The position numbers and the translations under genes were made by a program. The notes beneath the pieces are model-generated. The model saw only the letters and a program-made list of their open reading frames with translations, was not told the origin of the DNA and ran no database searches. Shown here piece by piece: positions 26,291 to 32,760 of a DNA stretch of 46,348 nt. This DNA is from an uncultured Clostridia bacterium. GTDB taxonomy: Bacteria > Bacillota > Clostridia > Lachnospirales > CAG-274. Location of the stretch: positions 1-46,348 of the forward strand of contig CALWOZ010000021.1 in the NCBI GenBank assembly GCA_944383305.1, read 5' to 3'. Position 1 is the first letter of the stretch, and the number at the start of each line of letters is the position of its first letter.

Positions 26291-26821
26291 TTAAAACTTA
26301 AAATGTTTATAAATTTCTAAATCTTCTATATTTAATATTACAATATCTTTATTCATGTTTTTAGCATAATTTAATGTATTTTTAGTACCACTTTTATCAC
26401 AATTTATATCATATACACCAAAAACAACAGTAGCTTTATCCACTAAATATCTATTTCTCTTAAAGAAACAATCATCGCTATAATGTTGTTGTAGTGTAAT
26501 TGTTTTTGTACAATCATTTAACATATTTTTTAGCCTTTGTTTGTATAATTCGCTCCAATTTTGTTCAATATTATTACAAGGAAGTATGCAATAAAGCTTC
26601 ATATCATCATATTTTTTCATTAATTGTAACACTATTTCGCCACACCATATATCAACACCCATTGCACAACCTGTTAAAAATATTTTAACACCGTCTAGGT
26701 ACATTTTTTCTATTTGCTCAATTATTTTAGCTTTTAACTTTATACACTCAATATCTTCTTCATTATATTTAAAACTAAATTTGCTCGGTCTATGTCCTGT
26801 AAAGGAACAAATTTTATTCAT
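26291..26821 (-). CDS. SLOG-family protein (DUF1273/YpsA-like), copy 1
   Basis: This 176-residue protein starts at 26821, where AGGAGG lies seven bases before the ATG; the longer frame from 26842 is not supported. Its Rossmann-like SLOG fold is shown by FTGHRPSKFSF at the start, IFLTGCAMGVDIWCGEIVL (about 54-72) and KATVVFGVYD near the end. SLOG proteins bind nucleotide-derived ligands, and some are sensors in defence or stress pathways. A strong promoter lies upstream and divergent to an XRE gene. It differs from copy 2 in few residues (for example H versus Y in LQQHYSDDC). Confidence 0.82.
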   Translation of the reverse strand: MNKICSFTGHRPSKFSFKYNEEDIECIKLKAKIIEQIEKMYLDGVKIFLTGCAMGVDIWCGEIVLQLMKKYDDMKLYCILPCNNIEQNWSELYKQRLKNMLNDCTKTITLQQHYSDDCFFKRNRYLVDKATVVFGVYDINCDKSGTKNTLNYAKNMNKDIVILNIEDLEIYKHFKF

Positions 26822-26858
26822 ATTGCCTCCTAAATAAAACATTATATCTTATGTATAC

Positions 26859-26887
26859 ATTATATAATTTAATAATCTATATGTCAA
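26859..26887 (-). promoter_or_regulatory. Strong promoter of SLOG copy 1
   Basis: Consensus TTGACA (26882-26887), 17 bases, TATAAT (26859-26864) on the minus strand. CTTATGTA occurs on both sides of it (about 26849 and 26894), a possible operator for the divergent XRE repressor. Confidence 0.75.
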
Positions 26888-26924
26888 GATACCTTATGTA
26901 ATAATATATATAAGAGGTGATTAT

Positions 26925-27128
26925 ATGAAATTAAGAGTATTAGAAATTTTAGAAGATAAAAATAAAACTAAATATTGGTTATATAAACAAATGGGTATGA
27001 GCTATCAAAATTTTAATAAAATGATAAATAATGAAACAAAATCTATTAAGTTTGAAAATCTTGAAGCATTATGTCAAATATTAGAGTGTACTCCAAATGA
27101 TATTTTGGGATATGATAAAAATCAGTAA
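26925..27128 (+). CDS. XRE-family HTH regulator (Cro/CI type)
   Basis: This 67-residue protein is little more than a helix-turn-helix domain: KTKYWLYKQMGMSYQNFNKM and then FENLEALCQILECTPNDILG. It is one of few rightward genes and is transcribed divergently from SLOG copy 1. AGAGGTG precedes the ATG. It probably represses the shared intergenic promoters. Confidence 0.85.
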   Translation: MKLRVLEILEDKNKTKYWLYKQMGMSYQNFNKMINNETKSIKFENLEALCQILECTPNDILGYDKNQ

Positions 27129-27212
27129 AATATAATTATTAGTTTATTATTTTTTTAAATTATCTTTTAAATAAAAAAATAACACTTAAACAAGTGCTAC
27201 TAAAATTTTATC

Positions 27213-27241
27213 TTTACAAATATTTTTTTATGTTGTATAAT
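27213..27241 (+). promoter_or_regulatory. Antitoxin RNA promoter, copy 1
   Basis: TTTACA, 17 bases, TATAAT on the plus strand, identical to the promoter at 28906-28934. Confidence 0.75.
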
Positions 27242-27247
27242 TAAATT

Positions 27248-27338
27248 AACAAAAGGCAATCGTGCCAACAATGTTTTATACTATTGAATGAAAGTAATAG
27301 CACAAAACTTTGCTAGGGTTGGGTGCTATTACTTTTTT
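27248..27338 (+). ncRNA. Type I antitoxin RNA, copy 1
   Basis: An RNA of about 90 bases is predicted from the promoter at 27213-27241 to an intrinsic terminator whose arms are AAAGTAATAGCAC and GTGCTATTACTTT. Its 3' arm is antisense to the end of the chimeric toxin frame at 27329-27445. It is identical to the copy at 28941-29031. Confidence 0.7.
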
Positions 27339-27445
27339 GTGCTTTTTATCAGTACAATCATCAAACCTATGAAATTAATCATATTATTTGACAATGTAAG
27401 TAATATCATAATTTGCAATAGTATTCTTATTAAAATTTGTTTCAT
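27329..27445 (-). CDS. Chimeric small hydrophobic peptide (C39 start fused to toxin)
   Basis: This 38-codon frame joins the first 11 codons of the C39-like gene (MKQILIRILLQ) in frame to the last 27 residues of the holin-like toxin (beginning IMILLTLS, ending VLIKSTKK). AAGGGTG lies upstream of the ATG. The intact toxin's leader and promoter are missing; the frame sits below the terminator of SLOG copy 2. It is entirely hydrophobic with a basic tail, so it may still act at the membrane if expressed. It could equally be a silent by-product of duplication. Confidence 0.55.
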   Translation of the reverse strand: MKQILIRILLQIMILLTLSNNMINFIGLMIVLIKSTKK

Positions 27446-27462
27446 ATAATCACCCTTTTAAT

Positions 27463-27486
27463 AAAAAAACACCCTTAAAAGAGTGT
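27463..27486 (-). terminator. Terminator after SLOG gene copy 2
   Basis: Same CACTC/GGGTG hairpin and T run as at copy 1, directly after the stop codon. Confidence 0.75.
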
Positions 27487-28017
27487 TTAGAACTTAAAAT
27501 GTTTATAAATTTCTAAATCTTCTATATTTAATATTACAATATCTTTATTCATATTTTTAGCATAATTTAATGTATTTTTAGTGCCACTTTTATCACAATT
27601 TATATCATAAACGCCAAAAACAACAGTAGCTTTATCTACTAAATATCTATTTCTTTTAAAGAAACAATCATCACTATAATATTGTTGTAGTGTAATTGTT
27701 TTTGTACAATCATTTAACATATTTTTTAATCTTTGTTTGTATAATTCACTCCAATTTTGTTCAATATTATTACAAGGAAGTATACAATAAAGCTTCATAT
27801 CATCATATTTTTTCATTAATTGTAACACTATTTCGCCACACCATATATCAACACCCATTGCACAACCTGTTAAAAATATTTTAACACCGTCTAGGTACAT
27901 TTTTTCTATTTGCTCAATTATTTTAGCTTTTAACTTTATACACTCAATATCTTCTTCATTATATTTAAAACTAAATTTGCTCGGTCTATGTCCTGTAAAG
28001 GAACAAATTTTATTCAT
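27487..28017 (-). CDS. SLOG-family protein (DUF1273/YpsA-like), copy 2
   Basis: This 176-residue near-identical copy of the SLOG protein at 26291-26821 has all motifs intact (FTGHRPSKF, TGCAMGVDIWCGE, ATVVFGVYD). The SD is AGGAGTG. The 5' flank differs from copy 1: instead of an XRE gene, a ribbon-helix-helix gene lies divergently, with TGCACTT sites between. The two copies therefore probably answer to different repressors. Confidence 0.82.
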   Translation of the reverse strand: MNKICSFTGHRPSKFSFKYNEEDIECIKLKAKIIEQIEKMYLDGVKIFLTGCAMGVDIWCGEIVLQLMKKYDDMKLYCILPCNNIEQNWSELYKQRLKNMLNDCTKTITLQQYYSDDCFFKRNRYLVDKATVVFGVYDINCDKSGTKNTLNYAKNMNKDIVILNIEDLEIYKHFKF

Positions 28018-28053
28018 AAAATCACTCCTAAATAATATACTATAATAATATTA

Positions 28054-28101
28054 TGCACTTATTTTAAGTGCATATGTAACATTTTACACCATTTTGCACT
28101 T
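28054..28101. promoter_or_regulatory. TGCACTT operator cluster
   Basis: A perfect inverted repeat TGCACTT-ATTTT-AAGTGCA (28054-28072) is followed by another TGCACTT at 28095, both between SLOG copy 2 and the ribbon-helix-helix gene. A further TGCACTT lies at 28448, before the second XRE gene. Ribbon-helix-helix repressors often bind such iterated sites. Confidence 0.6.
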
Positions 28102-28137
28102 AAAATAAAGCTATATTTTTAATAAAGGAGATTATTT

Positions 28138-28314
28138 ATGGATAAAGGAAAACATATAAGTATTCGTATTGATAGTGAAACCCATTATAAGCTAGGTTAT
28201 ATTTCTAAATACGAAGGTCGTTCTGCAAATGGTCAAATTAAATATTTACTAAATAAGTGTATCAAAGAATTTGAAGATAAAAATGGTAAAATTGATTTTG
28301 ATACTAAAGAATAG
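28138..28314 (+). CDS. Ribbon-helix-helix (Arc/CopG-type) regulator
   Basis: This 58-residue protein has the pattern of a ribbon-helix-helix fold: a short strand HISIRIDSETHYKLGYIS, then helices across EGRSANGQIKYLLNKCIKE and an acidic tail. AAAGGAG lies before the ATG. Such dimers bind short repeated operators; TGCACTT sites lie directly upstream. It is followed by its own terminator. Confidence 0.8.
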   Translation: MDKGKHISIRIDSETHYKLGYISKYEGRSANGQIKYLLNKCIKEFEDKNGKIDFDTKE

Positions 28315-28340
28315 CACTCAATAAAGAGTGTTATTTTTTT
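28315..28340 (+). terminator. Terminator of ribbon-helix-helix gene
   Basis: CACTC-AATAAA-GAGTG followed by TTATTTTTTT, immediately after the TAG stop. Confidence 0.85.
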
Positions 28341-28517
28341 AATCTCCTTACATTTGCCATATTAAGATACCGTATTATATATCATATTTTAGCATAATAT
28401 TACTATATAGACAATATAAACCTGCTATTTTATGATATATTTTTATTTGCACTTATTTTCAATTTAAAAACTTTATATTTTATATTATAGTTATCTTAAA
28501 AACTTGGAGTGATTAAT

Positions 28518-28859
28518 ATGACAAAAAATGAGTTGTTGCAAATATCTTCAAGAATAAAATTTAGAAGAAAATCTTTAGGATATACTCAAGAAGAAATATC
28601 TGAAAAGCTTGGATTATCTCATAGCCATTACACAAAAATAGAGAATGCAATATCTTCGCCATCATTAGATACTCTTGTTAATATATCTAAATTATTAGGA
28701 CTTTCTCTTGATTTTATAGTATTTGGAGAAGAACAAAAAAATGATTATGATTTTACAAAATTAAACAATATTATAAATGATTTAAAATATAACAATTCTC
28801 AAAAAATATCAGATTTAAAAACATTTATAAAATTATTAGAACTAATTGACACCATATAA
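28518..28859 (+). CDS. XRE-family HTH regulator 2
   Basis: This 113-residue protein has a typical Cro/CI helix-turn-helix (about 8-62: RIKFRRKSLGYTQEEISEKL, then SHSHYTKIENAISSPSLDTL) and a C-terminal helix for dimerisation. ATG 28518 is preferred over the in-frame GTG at 28509 because GGAGTG sits at the correct distance before it. It reads rightward toward the toxin-antitoxin locus. Confidence 0.85.
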   Translation: MTKNELLQISSRIKFRRKSLGYTQEEISEKLGLSHSHYTKIENAISSPSLDTLVNISKLLGLSLDFIVFGEEQKNDYDFTKLNNIINDLKYNNSQKISDLKTFIKLLELIDTI

Positions 28860-28905
28860 AGTTTGATAAAAATAACACTTAAACAAGTGCTACTAAAATT
28901 TTATC

Positions 28906-28934
28906 TTTACAAATATTTTTTTATGTTGTATAAT
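28906..28934 (+). promoter_or_regulatory. Antitoxin RNA promoter, copy 2
   Basis: TTTACA (28906-28911), 17 bases, TATAAT (28929-28934) on the plus strand. Confidence 0.8.
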
Positions 28935-28940
28935 TAAATT

Positions 28941-29031
28941 AACAAAAGGCAATCGTGCCAACAATGTTTTATACTATTGAATGAAAGTAATAGCACAAAA
29001 CTTTGCTAGGGTTGGGTGCTATTACTTTTTT
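28941..29031 (+). ncRNA. Type I antitoxin RNA, copy 2
   Basis: An RNA of about 90 bases is predicted between a consensus promoter and an intrinsic terminator (13-bp stem 28984-28996/29016-29028, then a T run). It converges on the toxin gene and overlaps its last codons, as RatA does with txpA and SR4 with bsrG in Bacillus subtilis. Its 5' part GGCAATCGTGCCAACAATG is echoed in the toxin mRNA leader. Confidence 0.78.
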
Positions 29032-29123
29032 GTGCTTTTTATCAGTACAATCATCAAACCTATGAAATTAATCATATTATTTGACAATGTAAGTAATATC
29101 ATAATTACTTCGTATGTACTCAT
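29022..29123 (-). CDS. Holin-like type I toxin peptide (TxpA/BsrG family)
   Basis: This 33-residue peptide begins MSTYEVIMILLTLS and ends FIGLMIVLIKSTKK. The MSTYE start, single membrane helix and lysine tail are hallmarks of the putative holin-like toxins (TxpA, BsrG and clostridial relatives), which damage the membrane when over-produced. GGAGGTGG lies before the ATG. It has its own promoter at 29254-29282, a long structured leader, and an antisense RNA overlapping its 3' end. It sits just downstream of VirB4, where it could kill cells that lose the element. Confidence 0.85.
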   Translation of the reverse strand: MSTYEVIMILLTLSNNMINFIGLMIVLIKSTKK

Positions 29124-29195
29124 TTGCACCACCTCCAATCTATTTTAGATTGAAAGTACACCTCCTTTGTTTTATATTTATATTTAACAGTATAA

Positions 29196-29245
29196 GTATA
29201 AAACATCGTTGGCTTGTAAGTAACAACACTTACTGTTCGATTGCC
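29196..29245 (-). promoter_or_regulatory. Toxin mRNA leader complementary to its own 3' end
   Basis: In the leftward toxin mRNA the leader reads GGCAATCG (29238-29245), a hairpin insert, then GCCAACGATGTTTTATAC (29196-29213). The antitoxin RNA contains the same blocks joined (28948-28974), so the toxin mRNA's 3' end is complementary to its leader, with one G-U-type difference. This would fold the full-length mRNA end to end and delay translation. Confidence 0.7.
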
Positions 29246-29253
29246 CTGTTTAT

Positions 29254-29282
29254 ATTCTATATTATATTTCTACTTTTTGCAA
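29254..29282 (-). promoter_or_regulatory. Toxin gene promoter
   Basis: TTGCAA (29277-29282), 17 bases, TAGAAT (29254-29259) on the minus strand, 10 bases past the VirB4 stop. Transcription would begin just before GGGCAATCG. Confidence 0.6.
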
Positions 29283-29291
29283 CATTTTTTA

Positions 29292-31100
29292 CTATCTTCC
29301 CCCACTTTTGCCCATATAATCAATTTTATATTCTGGTATTACAAAATTTATATGTAACCTTTTAGCACCTGCAACAAAAAGTGCGTGTCCCCTTTTCTTT
29401 GCAAGTAACAAGTCTTGTTCGGCTTCTGTTAAATCATAAAGTTTTGTTGTTTCTTTAAGGTTTTGTCCGTCTGTTCCCATAAGTATTTTATAGGTTGGTA
29501 TATCTAAAAGTGCTTGTCCATATTGTTTTATATTATCACTTAAAAAATCTACTACACTATGTGATATTACTGCAAGGCTACCTTCATACTTCCTAACTCT
29601 TTTCATCATATTTCTTAAATATACAAGTGATTGAGGCACTTTTTCGTCTATCATTAAATAGCTTTCATCACATATTAACATTATTTTTTCATTTCTATTT
29701 TTACATATTTTTTCCCAGCAATAAGTAAGTATATTAAAATACTGTGTTCTTTTTACACTATCTGAAGTACCTTGCAAGCCGTTGGTATCAAAACATATAA
29801 AATTAGAATTGTCTTCAACTGTTGTGTGTCCATTCCATATAAAACTGTCGCTACCTATTGCAATATCTGCTAGCAAAATTGATATTTCTGACAAAGTATT
29901 ATTTTTTGTCATTTTAAACTCTTCTAAAATTAAATCGTATAAATCTTTAAAAGTGGGAAAATCTTCTGGCTTTAGTTTAGATACATCTGTGTTCCAGTGG
30001 ATACCAAAACTATTATATAATTTAACTAACATATTTTTTAAAATTGCCATTTGCATATCTGTAAATGAGCTATTGTAAAGACTAAAAAATATTTCTAAAT
30101 TTTTCATATGTAAAGCTAAATCGTTGATGCCGTCATCTTCGTTAAAAAGCTTGTTTGTTTCGTCATCTTCATCTTTTGGGATAGGTCTTATCTGAAGTGG
30201 ATTTATTTTTCCTTTCGTTCCACCGACTGCATTTATAAGGTTTCCACCTAAATTTTTACAAAGTTCTTTGTACTCGGACTCTGGATCTATTAATACTATT
30301 TTTGTGTTTTGCATAAACTCTGATAGTGTTATATGTTTTATAACAGTAGACTTGCCAACACCACTATTTCCCATTATTACAATATTTGAGTTTGTTCTGT
30401 CGCTTTCTCTTTTCCATATATCTGTTATAACAAGTCCTCCGTTACTATCTGTTGCTAAATAGTATCCTGCTCCGTCATTAAAGCCACTTCTAGCAAATGG
30501 AAAACCACCTACAAATGTTGATATAGGTACGATTTTTTGTAGTATATTTTCTATCTTCTCACGATTAGTAAATGTTGGATATATATGCTTAAATAATTCT
30601 TTTTGCAAATTAGGTATTGCTCTCATCTTGCATTTTAATACACTTATCATACTTTCCGAACGCCTACAAACTCTCTTAAAATCTTGTTCATCTCTTGACA
30701 TTGTAGCAACGCAAATGGTCATAAGTGCAACAGTTTCATTTTCTCTATCTATCTGCATTATTATTTTCTCGCCGTCTTCTGCCGATTTTTCTGCCCTTTG
30801 CCTTGCAAGTGGGTCTTTTGCACTTTCTGCAATGCTTCTATCATAAACTATATTTCGTGATATTGCATTTACTAAATTTGTGTTATCCACAGGGTTTATC
30901 CCTATTGTTACAACAGTATTAGGTATGTTTGTTATTTTTGAGAGCCACTCGCTTTTTACCTTGTTAGGATACTTTATAATACCATAAATTTTAGTAAAAC
31001 TTTCGCCTATATGTAGCGTATTTTTATTAAATCTCAAGCCTATTGGTGTTAATATATCTAACATTGGGTTAGTCTGTTTTTTCTTCTTTATCTTCGCCAT
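29292..31100 (-). CDS. VirB4-like conjugation ATPase
   Basis: This 602-residue motor of the type IV secretion apparatus has an N-terminal CagE/VirB4-like region (1-225) and a C-terminal AAA+/FtsK-like domain. Walker A is VIMGNSGVGKSTVIKHI (about 246-258), followed by LIDPESEYKELCKNLGGNLI; Walker B is MLICDESYLMIDEKVP near 485. It works at the cytoplasmic face of the mating channel and powers its assembly. The gene upstream, nine bases away, encodes its usual neighbour in clostridial ICEs. Confidence 0.92.
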   Translation of the reverse strand: MAKIKKKKQTNPMLDILTPIGLRFNKNTLHIGESFTKIYGIIKYPNKVKSEWLSKITNIPNTVVTIGINPVDNTNLVNAISRNIVYDRSIAESAKDPLARQRAEKSAEDGEKIIMQIDRENETVALMTICVATMSRDEQDFKRVCRRSESMISVLKCKMRAIPNLQKELFKHIYPTFTNREKIENILQKIVPISTFVGGFPFARSGFNDGAGYYLATDSNGGLVITDIWKRESDRTNSNIVIMGNSGVGKSTVIKHITLSEFMQNTKIVLIDPESEYKELCKNLGGNLINAVGGTKGKINPLQIRPIPKDEDDETNKLFNEDDGINDLALHMKNLEIFFSLYNSSFTDMQMAILKNMLVKLYNSFGIHWNTDVSKLKPEDFPTFKDLYDLILEEFKMTKNNTLSEISILLADIAIGSDSFIWNGHTTVEDNSNFICFDTNGLQGTSDSVKRTQYFNILTYCWEKICKNRNEKIMLICDESYLMIDEKVPQSLVYLRNMMKRVRKYEGSLAVISHSVVDFLSDNIKQYGQALLDIPTYKILMGTDGQNLKETTKLYDLTEAEQDLLLAKKRGHALFVAGAKRLHINFVIPEYKIDYMGKSGGR

Positions 31101-31109
31101 AATCTTCTC

Positions 31110-31793
31110 CTATTCTGTAATTATTGGTATATTTTTTTCATAATCTGTATCTTCTAAATGTGCATAATAAGGATTATTTATTAAATTGATAAATCTCATT
31201 ATTTCTCTTTGATTTAATATTTCACAACCTATATTATTTATAGTAAATTTTTCTGCAAGTAATATAGCTTTTCTATGTATTTCTTTTTCAATGCCCTCTT
31301 GATATTTGTCCCATATACTTATGTAAAATTGCCTTTCTACAATATCACCACTCATCGCAAAGTTGTTCATTTCAATAATTTCTTTTTTAAGTAACTCCTT
31401 TTGACTATCGTTAGAAAACTTTATCATTTCTTGCATATTTGTTATTATTGGGCTTATATCAACTGGTCTTGATACTGCTATAAATTTAAAAGGGTATTGT
31501 ATTTCGGATAACTCTGCTGTTAAAGATTTCATCAAGGCTTCTTTTTCACTTTTACTATATAAATCTATACTTATACTGTCTATCCTTAAATACATCATTA
31601 TATTACCCTCATTAGTATATAAATACTTATCATTTATACCTTTTATATTTATAAATTCTTGAGCCGTTTCTCTATCAAACTCTTGTTCATCTTTATATTT
31701 TTTATTTGTAGAATTATTTATATAAAGTATTAAAATACTTCCACCTATAATTACACTTGTTAATATTATTATTGGTACTATTAAAGTTTCCAT
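31110..31793 (-). CDS. VirB4-associated conjugal transfer membrane protein
   Basis: This 227-residue protein starts at 31793 (AGGAGG upstream); the longer frame from 31841 has no SD. One N-terminal membrane helix (LIVPIIILTSVIIGGSILIL) is followed by a cytoplasmic domain with YLRIDSISIDLYSKSEKE, FKFIAVSRPVDISPII and REIMRFINLINNPYYAHLED. This matches a conserved protein encoded directly before VirB4 in clostridial conjugative elements. It probably docks VirB4 to the membrane. VirB4 itself is complete, so this is not a split gene. Confidence 0.75.
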   Translation of the reverse strand: METLIVPIIILTSVIIGGSILILYINNSTNKKYKDEQEFDRETAQEFINIKGINDKYLYTNEGNIMMYLRIDSISIDLYSKSEKEALMKSLTAELSEIQYPFKFIAVSRPVDISPIITNMQEMIKFSNDSQKELLKKEIIEMNNFAMSGDIVERQFYISIWDKYQEGIEKEIHRKAILLAEKFTINNIGCEILNQREIMRFINLINNPYYAHLEDTDYEKNIPIITE

Positions 31794-32023
31794 TTTTGCC
31801 TCCTTAACAATAATTTGAAAAAAATTATGGTTGTTTATCAAACTTAGTGATAAAATTCTAAAATATTTAAATATAAATAATGTATAATTTCGTTTATGTA
31901 TTTGAATAAATTTAAATACAATTTATATATTCTGCATTAAAATTTCTTATTCATAAATTAATAAAGCTATTTTTTATTATATTTTTTTATCACTAAAAAC
32001 GATAAATAACCTAAGTTTATATA

Positions 32024-32060
32024 AGAAAAAAGGGAAGATAAAAATTTTTATCTTCCCTTT
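32024..32060 (-). terminator. Terminator after reductase gene
   Basis: A 16-bp perfect palindrome (AAAGGGAAGATAAAAA and its complement, 32029-32060) is followed on the minus strand by a T-rich tract. The rest of 31842-32087 shows no gene. Confidence 0.85.
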
Positions 32061-32087
32061 GAGTTTAATAATAGAATAAATGCCATA

Positions 32088-32618
32088 TTATCTATTTTCA
32101 TATATTAAATCTACAATACCATTATAATTATTTGTATTTATTAATTTTAACTTTCTTTCTATATCAAAGTTTCCAAAAAGTTTTATACCATTACCTAAAA
32201 TTGTAGGTATTATTGATATATAATATATATCTATTAAGTTTTTATTTAAAAGTTGATTTACTATACTTGCTCCACCACATATCCAAATATTTTTACCATT
32301 TTCTTTTTTTAACTTTTCTACTAAACTACATACATCTTCATTAGTTGATATTATTTCATCATTACTTTTAAATAAATTATTAGTAATAACATAACTTTTC
32401 ATTCCACTATATACCCAATTATCCGGTGAAAGCTCATTAACTATTTGATTATATGTCTTTTTACCTAAAACAACTGTATCTATAGTTTTAATAAAATTTA
32501 AATAACTATCCATACTACTATTATTAGCATCTTCTCCACCTAACCAACTTACACCACCATTAACATCTGCTATATAACCATCAAGGCTCATAGCTATATA
32601 CAATATAATTTTACGCAT
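32088..32618 (-). CDS. RibD C-terminal/dihydrofolate reductase-like protein
   Basis: This 176-residue protein is read from ATG 32618, which has GGAGG five bases upstream. Its YyaP/RibD-C fold is seen in IILYIAMSLDGYIADVNGGV, VVLGKKTYNQI, NIWICGGASIVNQLL and IPTILGNGIKLF. Family members reduce pterin-like substrates with NADPH, and some give antifolate tolerance. As a single gene with its own terminator between transfer genes it looks like cargo. Its substrate cannot be told from sequence. Confidence 0.85.
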   Translation of the reverse strand: MRKIILYIAMSLDGYIADVNGGVSWLGGEDANNSSMDSYLNFIKTIDTVVLGKKTYNQIVNELSPDNWVYSGMKSYVITNNLFKSNDEIISTNEDVCSLVEKLKKENGKNIWICGGASIVNQLLNKNLIDIYYISIIPTILGNGIKLFGNFDIERKLKLINTNNYNGIVDLIYENR

Positions 32619-32649
32619 AATTTCCTCCATTTAATTTAATATATTGAGC

Positions 32650-32668
32650 TTGTATACAAAATATACAA
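32650..32668. promoter_or_regulatory. Inverted repeat upstream of reductase
   Basis: TTGTATA and TATACAA are inverted around a 5-base centre, about 32 bases before the reductase start. It may be an operator. Confidence 0.45.
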
Positions 32669-32760
32669 ACTATTCAAATATATATCCTTTATGATATGAT
32701 TTATAATTTTATAAATAAATATAATTATAATATAATTCAAAAAATATGTAAATATTTAAA

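Larger units (their letters stand above)
26204..26821. repeat. Duplicated block, copy 1 (C39 start + SLOG gene)
   Basis: This block, from codon 11 of the C39-like gene through the SLOG gene, recurs at 27411-28017 with a small intergenic indel and scattered substitutions. The breakpoint falls within the C39-like coding sequence. Confidence 0.85.
27175..27413. repeat. 239-bp direct repeat, copy 1 (toxin-antitoxin segment)
   Basis: Identical, as read, to 28868-29106 (offset 1693). It carries the antitoxin RNA gene and the last 27 codons of the toxin. Recombination between the copies would delete SLOG copy 2, the ribbon-helix-helix gene and the second XRE gene. Confidence 0.93.
27411..28017. repeat. 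Duplicated block, copy 2 (C39 start + SLOG gene)
   Basis: Second copy of 26204-26821. Its left edge abuts the 239-bp repeat and creates the chimeric frame. The junction shows only the short shared sequence AAT. Confidence 0.85.
28868..29106. repeat. 239-bp direct repeat, copy 2
   Basis: Copy of 27175-27413. Here the repeat continues into an intact toxin start and leader, so this is probably the parental copy. Confidence 0.93.

Noticed and set aside
29292-31793. VirB4 split into two genes by a frameshift
   Set aside because: The 602-residue protein has its own complete N-terminal region and SD; the upstream protein has a membrane helix and matches a separate conserved ICE protein.
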